Assembly (NCBI GenBank): GCA_017521065.1
Contig: JAFXEA010000220.1
Span: forward strand, 1-5,733
DNA from: Kiritimatiellia bacterium
GTDB taxonomy: Bacteria > Verrucomicrobiota > Kiritimatiellia > RFP12 > UBA1067
Direction of reading: 5' to 3'
Length of the DNA stretch: 5,733 nucleotides
The position numbers and the translations under genes are program-made. Position 1 is the first letter of the stretch; each line of letters begins with the position of its first letter. The notes beneath the pieces are model-generated. The model made no database searches. It was given only the letters and a program-made list of their open reading frames with translations, and was not told where the DNA came from. This document shows, piece by piece, positions 1-3,945 of this stretch.

Positions 1-19
1 CCATACCTCATCAATCTTA

Positions 20-50
20 TAAAAGCGCTCTCAGAGAGTTTTGCGCATAG
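20..50 (-). terminator. Possible weak terminator after the DUF262 remnant
   Basis: Read on the minus strand just past the stop codon at 61-63, the sequence can fold as an interrupted hairpin. CTCT pairs with AGAG around a three-base loop, and GCG/CGC forms an outer stem with a five-base bulge on one side. TTTTAT follows directly. The short stem and the bulge make this a weak candidate. It may equally be chance. Confidence 0.25.
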
Positions 51-60
51 GATGTTTTAA

Positions 61-762
61 CTAAAATTCATCCCAGCGTACACCGAGAATATTGCTCCTA
101 TAAAGCCGCCCCCATTCCAGACCGCACATTTCGTCTTCGATTCCGTCAAATGTGCCACTTGCACAGTCAATGACGGTCTCAAAATACGTCTTGAGTTCTT
201 CTATCCCAGCATCCTTGCGGTGAACGCTCATATAGCCGTCGATATCACCTTTAGATACCCACTCAAGTGCCGTCTTCAGGATCTGCTGCCGCCGTTCGTC
301 TCCTTTGACGTAGCTTTTCCACTTCTGCATTTTGGCATTTGATGAATTATTGAACTCGGCTTTTGCCGCCGTGACAAACGGTCCTGAGTATATTGCATAG
401 AGAAGTTCCTGGTCGTTGAGCGGAACGCTTGCTATGTTGATCGTCTTGAACCATTCCTTTATTTCATGCTCTTCACCTTCGCAGACATATATTGTCAAAG
501 GAGTTTCAAGAATCTTCTTCTGAAGCGTTGCATCCAAGCCTGTAAAATACTGCTGCATCCCGCCCGAATCGACAACGAAGAACTTCACTTTCACGAAACG
601 CCCGAAACTTGTAATGCGCTGCTGACCATCAAGAACCTCATACATTCCAGATGCAGTCTTTACAAAATAGAGAAGTCCGAGCGGATAGCCTTTCAGACGC
701 GAATCGATCAAGGAACGAAATTGGAACACCCATAACGCCGTCATAGTCGCTTGGTATCGCAT
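61..762 (-). pseudogene. DUF262 (GmrSD N-terminal-like) protein, truncated at both ends
   Basis: The 233-codon frame carries the DUF262 signature DGQQR at residues 45-49, preceded by a GYPL-type segment at 25-28. A second conserved block, EWFKTIN...PLNDQEL, lies at 103-120. DUF262 proteins have a ParB/sulfiredoxin-like fold and act in phage-defence and restriction contexts such as the GmrSD nucleases, where DGQQR serves nucleotide binding. Family-like sequence begins only near residue 17 (about base 711). Residues 1-16 are the neighbouring methyltransferase remnant read in another frame, so the normal N-terminal strand and start are missing. The C-terminus stops soon after a GLEWGRLY segment (214-221), where relatives I recall continue, often into an HNH nuclease domain. 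No Shine-Dalgarno site fits the apparent ATG at 762. The core is unbroken, so a short protein might still be made, but I read it as a decayed gene. Confidence 0.75.
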
Positions 763-877
763 CCGTAAACGGAACCTCTATTACATCATAATTATCGTAT
801 TTCTGGATATCCGCATACTGTGTGTAGAATTCATCGTTCTTTGCGTTCTTCGCTTTGGACAGGTTCTTGTTTGCCAT
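638..877 (-). pseudogene. EcoRI-type adenine-N6 DNA methyltransferase, deletion remnant
   Basis: The frame begins ATG at 877 with AAGGG about seven bases upstream, so the original start appears intact. Residues 8-25 (KAKNAKNDEFYTQYADIQ) match the N-terminus of the M.EcoRI family, which has KAKKSKSDEFYTQY at this place. Residues 26-59 (KYDNYD...YDGVMGVPISFLDRF) match the conserved C-terminal segment of M.EcoRI (KYDNYDAINV...GVMGVPITFL). In M.EcoRI these blocks are separated by roughly 220-250 residues holding the S-adenosylmethionine site and the NPPF catalytic motif; here they are directly joined. After FLDRF the frame runs into DUF262 sequence in the wrong phase and ends 20 codons later. The product cannot methylate DNA. 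The comparison uses the M.EcoRI sequence from memory, but the two blocks are long and distinctive. Confidence 0.85.
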
Positions 878-1277
878 TGCTTACCCTTGCGCTTAGTTTG
901 CCGCAGGACGATTCCAATGCATGAAAAAGAGCGCACATTCTTCTCCATGCACTTGCGCAAAGCCCGACCAAAGGCCTGAATAGAATACACGAAAAAGAAG
1001 TGTGTCCATACAGGCGCACCTCAACTATCATGCCGTTCTATTCTAAATATTGGTCGTATTTTAGGGGAACGACTTGTTAGCTTAGATGCTAAATTGTCTT
1101 TCGGTACATTGTACATTGGATTTCTCCCCGTTGCACCGTAGTCTGAAGAGATTGTCACCATCTGCAAACGATGTAAATCATACCAAAATATCATTAATCG
1201 GAATCCAATTGTTCAAACTTTGTCTTGTCACCCGAAAATTCGAGTTGGAACGAATTAATTTTTTTAAAGGGATTTTT

Positions 1278-1286
1278 TGATATAAT
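1278..1286 (+). promoter_or_regulatory. Extended -10 promoter element for the T3SS operon
   Basis: TG-A-TATAAT: a perfect consensus -10 hexamer at 1281-1286 with the TG of an extended -10 at 1278-1279, in an AT-rich stretch. No good -35 hexamer lies 16-18 bases upstream; the sequence there is T-rich. Extended -10 promoters can work without one. Transcription would begin near 1292-1294, giving a leader of about 127 bases before the first gene at 1420. It assumes a housekeeping sigma-70-type factor. Confidence 0.55.
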
Positions 1287-1306
1287 TTCCTGCTGATGGG
1301 CGTAAT

Positions 1307-1336
1307 GGATAGATTGGTGGCAGCCGCTGGCTATCC
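1307..1336 (+). promoter_or_regulatory. Leader hairpin A (alternative to hairpin B)
   Basis: GGATAG (1307-1312) pairs perfectly with CTATCC (1331-1336). Inside, with A1313 bulged, bases 1314-1320 can pair with 1324-1330 around a CAG loop, though four of those seven pairs are G-U wobbles. It lies in the presumed untranslated leader, downstream of the -10 element. Its 3' arm ATCC (1333-1336) is also the 5' end of the next hairpin, so the two cannot form together. Confidence 0.35.
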
Positions 1337-1355
1337 GCAGAATGTTTCTGCGGAT
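1333..1355 (+). terminator. Leader hairpin B, attenuator- or terminator-like
   Basis: A perfect nine-base-pair stem, ATCCGCAGA (1333-1341) with TCTGCGGAT (1347-1355), closed by a five-base loop ATGTT. A T-rich stretch TTTTATTTT follows at 1364-1372. That is nine bases after the stem, which is too far for a canonical intrinsic terminator. It could terminate weakly, pause polymerase, protect the 5' end of the mRNA or be a protein site. Overlap with hairpin A suggests, but does not show, a switch. Confidence 0.4.
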
Positions 1356-1410
1356 TCTGTTGGTTTTATTTTCAAAATGTTGGCTAATCGATGCGTGTCA
1401 CAACGGACAA

Positions 1411-1416
1411 AGGAGG
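1411..1416 (+). promoter_or_regulatory. Ribosome binding site for the AIM24-like gene
   Basis: AGGAGG within AAAGGAGG, three bases before ATG 1420. The spacing is short but workable. This decides the start against an in-frame ATG at 1342, which lies in the loop of leader hairpin B with no purine-rich site before it. Confidence 0.7.
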
Positions 1417-1419
1417 CGG

Positions 1420-2004
1420 ATGTCTGTTGAGGCGACCATAGAAAGCGGATTCGCGCATGTGACAGATGGGGCGTGGCTGATGGGCGCGTCCCAGCCGGCG
1501 GCGTACTGCGGCAGGTTGCGCGATCTCCGCATGCGCGGCTGGGTAGTGCCGGACCGTGGCCGTCTGCGTCTTGTGGAGCTTTCCGGAAACGCCTCCTGTT
1601 CAGATGCGAAGCGTCCGTTCCTTTCTCGCATCGACTGCGCCGAGACTCTTTCCGTCGTGTCCGACCGCATCCTTGTCGCGCCTGCCGCGTCACGCACCGG
1701 CTCGCAGCTTGTGCGCGTCGTCCCGATGAGCTTCAGGTATGCGCTTGCGGTTACGGAGTTCAAGAATCCCGGATGGGCCGTCACCGCAACGCAATCTCGC
1801 GTGAACAGGTTCGTGCTCAAGGATGACGATGTGTTGAGCGTGCGCCTTGAATCGGTCATCGCGTGGACTACGAAGCGGCCAACCGGCCATTGTCCGAAAC
1901 TGACGATGCGTGATATCCTGATTCCGCGCCGCCGTACGAAATCGCTTTGGCTAAATTTCTATGGTCCCGGAGTTGTCTGGGCGGAGGGTGCATATGGCGT
2001 TTGA
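1420..2004 (+). CDS. AIM24-like beta-sandwich protein leading the T3SS operon
   Basis: A 194-residue protein. No signal peptide or membrane segment is visible, so it is probably cytoplasmic. The C-terminal half resembles the AIM24/TIGR00266 family: a VLSVRLESVIAWT segment at 138-150 corresponds to the family's 'lxVdpxxvvAw' strand, and LWLNFYGPGVVWAEG at 176-190 matches the closing 'lFlxfxGPGxVwxqs' strand. AIM24 proteins are double-stranded beta-helix/sandwich folds of largely unknown biochemical role; the mitochondrial namesake affects inner-membrane organisation. The N-terminal half is less recognisable, with clustered Cys and Arg residues. The gene overlaps sctW by 11 bases, so the two are almost certainly co-transcribed and perhaps translationally coupled. 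That suggests a role in secretion control or assembly, but this rests on position only. I do not know of an AIM24 protein with a proven T3SS role. It could instead be an unrelated beta-rich protein. Confidence 0.6.
   Translation: MSVEATIESGFAHVTDGAWLMGASQPAAYCGRLRDLRMRGWVVPDRGRLRLVELSGNASCSDAKRPFLSRIDCAETLSVVSDRILVAPAASRTGSQLVRVVPMSFRYALAVTEFKNPGWAVTATQSRVNRFVLKDDDVLSVRLESVIAWTTKRPTGHCPKLTMRDILIPRRRTKSLWLNFYGPGVVWAEGAYGV
1983..1988 (+). promoter_or_regulatory. Ribosome binding site for sctW
   Basis: GGAGGG with five bases to ATG 1994. It decides the sctW start against the in-frame ATG at 1961, which has no comparable site and would add 11 residues lying entirely within the upstream gene. Confidence 0.75.
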
Positions 2005-3169
2005 TGCCGCACAGTTCCTTCGCCACTCTATCGCTCCGGACCGGATCGACCAGTTCCGTTCCGCGGAAATGCCCGCCGCCGCGCAGACCCCTGCGGAGGT
2101 CGGCCGCGCCATGGGCATGGCAGTGGTCGTGGAGCAGAATCCCGCTGCAGAGCTTCAGGATGCGATGGAGGAGCTTTCGATGCACTTCGAGGAGAAGGCC
2201 GCAAAGAAGCTCGGCGAACGCAAGCTCGGTGAAACGCGCTCGCGCGCATCCGCCTACGCAGATGCGGTCCAGGCATGGGAGAAGGTGCTCCCTGACATGC
2301 CAGGCAAGGAGTTTCTCGACAGGATACTGCGCGGGCTGCGTCAGGCGATGCAGGGCGGAGGACAGTTGCCGGATGCAGGTGGGCTTCTTGATGAACTCGC
2401 ACGCGGTTCAGGCGACCCCTCTCACCAGTTCGCGATGCTCGAGCTGCTTGAGGCCGCGCTTGGCGAAGGGGAAGGCGTGTTGCGCGATCTCATCGGGGCG
2501 GCGCGCGAGAAGCTCATCAGTGAGAAGGGACCGGAACTTTCGGCCGGCATAAACCTTGCAAGGGAGGTCAACGCCCGTGCGACCACGCCGGAGGAGATGC
2601 AGTCGCTGCGCGACATGTACCGCGGCGAGGTGATTGGTTTCACCACTCCGCAGGACTGCTTCCGTTCGCTTGTCGCCACGCGCGGCATGGCTGGACTTTC
2701 GGCGGCGATAGAGTTTCTGCTTGCGGGCTGCGGTGCAGACCTCCAGAGCCCGTCTCCGTCGCAGGCACCGGAGGAACTGCGGAGAATCATGCTCGACCTT
2801 CAGTGCGTGCAGGTTCTGCGTACGGTATTCGATAAGCTTTCCGCGCTCGTCTCCCGCATGGCGTCGCAGTTCGGCGAGGTGTGCCGTTTCGGAGGCGAGG
2901 CAATGACCGGCAAAGTGCTGGACTTCACGGAGCGTCCTTTCGTATCGTCGCGGGACATCTCCGGTTTCATCTCCGAGAGCGGGATAATGAAGCTTCTGGC
3001 GCAGATGGATTTCTGCCGTGAACTGATGGGCGTGTTCCGTCAGCTTTCGTCGAGGCTGTTCTCTTCGGAGGACGACCGTGCGCGTCTTCTCGATGCAACG
3101 CAGGAGCATCTGGATGGTCTTGTCGCTCTTGAGGACGAGGCGCAAGAAGAAGAGGAAGGTGAATCGTGA
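1994..3169 (+). CDS. sctW: T3SS gatekeeper SctW (YopN-TyeA fusion type)
   Basis: A 391-residue gatekeeper of the YopN/InvE/MxiC/CopN family. It sits at the cytoplasmic side of the export gate, blocks late effectors and lets translocators go first. The HrpJ/YopN region spans about residues 60-300. Recognisable pieces are the helical block around EEKAAKKLGERK (66-77), the DPSHQFAML segment (141-149, compare EPSEQFKML in YopN) and the LRDMYRGEVIGF segment (205-216, compare LRDTYRDAVMGY). A GADLQS piece lies at 247-252. A TyeA-like region follows at about 310-380, with ISESGIMKLLAQMDFCRELMG-type helices and an FSSEDDRARLL segment (356-366) that parallels FSDEEQRQNLL in TyeA. So YopN and TyeA are one chain, as in MxiC and CopN. 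The N-terminal 30-60 residues should carry the secretion signal and chaperone-binding region. The tail is highly acidic (EEEEGES). Its last codons also supply the ribosome binding site of the next gene. Confidence 0.9.
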   Translation: MAFDAAQFLRHSIAPDRIDQFRSAEMPAAAQTPAEVGRAMGMAVVVEQNPAAELQDAMEELSMHFEEKAAKKLGERKLGETRSRASAYADAVQAWEKVLPDMPGKEFLDRILRGLRQAMQGGGQLPDAGGLLDELARGSGDPSHQFAMLELLEAALGEGEGVLRDLIGAAREKLISEKGPELSAGINLAREVNARATTPEEMQSLRDMYRGEVIGFTTPQDCFRSLVATRGMAGLSAAIEFLLAGCGADLQSPSPSQAPEELRRIMLDLQCVQVLRTVFDKLSALVSRMASQFGEVCRFGGEAMTGKVLDFTERPFVSSRDISGFISESGIMKLLAQMDFCRELMGVFRQLSSRLFSSEDDRARLLDATQEHLDGLVALEDEAQEEEEGES

Positions 3170-3552
3170 CACCCGCATGGCTCAATGACATCATCCGTGA
3201 GTTCGCCTCCGGAATGGGGTTGAAAGATTTCGCGCTCAATGCCGATGGAGCGGCGGCGCTCCGCTTCGAGAACGGCGTCGGCCTCAGGCTTGAGTACGCA
3301 ATGGATTCCCTTTCGCTTTCGATGTCCGTGGAGTCGCCGCATGATGCCGCAGCCGTGAAGCTTCTGCTCACGGCCTCCGATCCGTTGCGTAGAGGCGCGT
3401 TCGCCGTACGCACGGGGATCGCGGGGAATCCGTCGCGGGCGGTGTTCACTGTCCGGCTTGAACCGGCTGAGGTGACGCTCGGCAATCTTGACGCTGCGAT
3501 GACTGAGCTGTGGCGGACGATGGAGAATTTCAGTAGGAGGCTTGGCTCATGA
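3166..3552 (+). CDS. CesT/SycE-like T3SS chaperone, probably for SctW
   Basis: A 128-residue acidic protein of class I secretion-chaperone size. It shows the usual pattern: an N-terminal helix with the LNDIIREFASGMGL motif (6-19), a short strand FALNADGAAALRFENG (22-37), a paired strand GLRLEYAMDSLSLSMSV (39-55), and a final long helix (about 105-126). These proteins form dimers that wrap the N-terminal region of a substrate and keep it ready for export. Its place directly after sctW matches sycN after yopN-tyeA in Yersinia, so SctW is the likely client. The start is GTG at 3166, overlapping the sctW stop by four bases (GTGA), with GGAAGG six bases upstream. YopN uses a SycN-YscB heterodimer; only one chaperone gene is seen here, so it may form a homodimer or have a partner elsewhere. 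The assignment rests on pattern, length and position, because this family diverges strongly. Confidence 0.75.
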   Translation: MTPAWLNDIIREFASGMGLKDFALNADGAAALRFENGVGLRLEYAMDSLSLSMSVESPHDAAAVKLLLTASDPLRRGAFAVRTGIAGNPSRAVFTVRLEPAEVTLGNLDAAMTELWRTMENFSRRLGS

Positions 3553-3929
3553 AACCGGAACGCGCGACAGAGACGATCCGGTTCGACACCGGCATATCGG
3601 TGGCGGAGTTCGCTTCCGGTGACGGCGGCGCACCGGGCGGGGAGCGCCAGAAGCAGCTGCTTCCAGGGTCCACGACAGTGAGCGAGGCTCTCTCGAACAT
3701 CTTCCCTGAGGGAGAGAGCGTGATAGGCGAGATCATGAGCGCCCTCGTCGCAGGGAACAGCGCGTATCTCCGTACGCCTGCGGGTTTCGGAAGGACCGCC
3801 CGTTCTGCGCTGGCGACGCTCGCTTCCATGAAGGGCGAGGCAGCCGCGCGTGCGGCGCGTGAACTTGAGAGCCTGCTTGCGGACACGGAGGTGTTCGAAC
3901 ATTACCGCGCGGCATTGCTGGAGACATGA
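3549..3929 (+). CDS. Small T3SS protein, candidate SctX (YscX-like)
   Basis: A 126-residue protein. It starts at ATG 3549, overlaps the chaperone stop (ATGA) and has AGGAGG eight bases upstream. The N-terminal third is Gly/Glu-rich and probably flexible, as expected of an exported protein. Residues 38-53 (LPG...IFP), then GNSAYLRTPAGFGRTARSAL (69-88) and a helical C-terminus with SLLADTEVFEHYRAALLE (108-125), parallel in order and spacing the YscX segments LPPDG...LYP, SPGYTFHGLHRAQDYRREL and LLKCQQDDDRLLQIILNLL. YscX is 122 residues and in Yersinia is encoded between sycN and lcrD, separated from the latter only by yscY. SctX is an early-exported component that, with SctY, binds the SctV cytoplasmic ring. 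Similarity is weak and was judged by eye from memory. Alternatives are an inner-rod or other early substrate, or a lineage-specific protein. No sctY lies between this gene and sctV. Confidence 0.5.
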   Translation: MKPERATETIRFDTGISVAEFASGDGGAPGGERQKQLLPGSTTVSEALSNIFPEGESVIGEIMSALVAGNSAYLRTPAGFGRTARSALATLASMKGEAAARAARELESLLADTEVFEHYRAALLET

Positions 3930-3945
3930 GGGGGCGCAAGAGGAA

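Larger units (their letters stand above)
878..1419. other. Intergenic region between the divergent defence remnant and the T3SS operon
   Basis: About 540 bases without a supported gene. Short open frames exist on both strands but lack family resemblance or a ribosome binding site. The part around 1040-1290 is AT-rich. It contains a tandem GTACATT pair at 1104-1117, a small inverted repeat TTAGC/GCTAA at 1077-1092, a promoter-like element at 1278-1286 and the leader hairpins at 1307-1355. On the minus strand at about 955-978 a short peptide resembles helicase motif VI (see findings). I see no tRNA, CRISPR repeat or transposon end. Confidence 0.6.

Noticed and set aside
781..990. Open frame of 69 codons on the minus strand overlapping the methyltransferase start
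   Set aside because: Much of it is the methyltransferase remnant in another frame. Only the short motif VI-like peptide was kept as a finding.
1077..1117. Inverted repeat TTAGC/GCTAA and tandem GTACATT pair as a mobile element end or operator
   Set aside because: Both are very short, occur in AT-rich sequence and have no partner copy elsewhere in the window.
1086..1280. Open frame of 64 codons on the plus strand between the two regions
   Set aside because: No Shine-Dalgarno site, AT-rich, no recognisable motif, and it runs up to the promoter-like element.
1342..1419. Upstream ATG at 1342 as the start of the AIM24-like gene
   Set aside because: It lies in the loop of hairpin B without a ribosome binding site, and the extra 26 residues look like untranslated leader. 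ATG 1420 follows AGGAGG.
1961..1993. Upstream ATG at 1961 as the start of sctW
   Set aside because: The GGAGGG at 1983-1988 is placed for ATG 1994, and the extra 11 residues are just the previous gene in another frame.
2408..3178. Open frame of 256 codons on the minus strand
   Set aside because: Opposite sctW, no ribosome binding site, Arg/His-rich composition typical of an antisense shadow.
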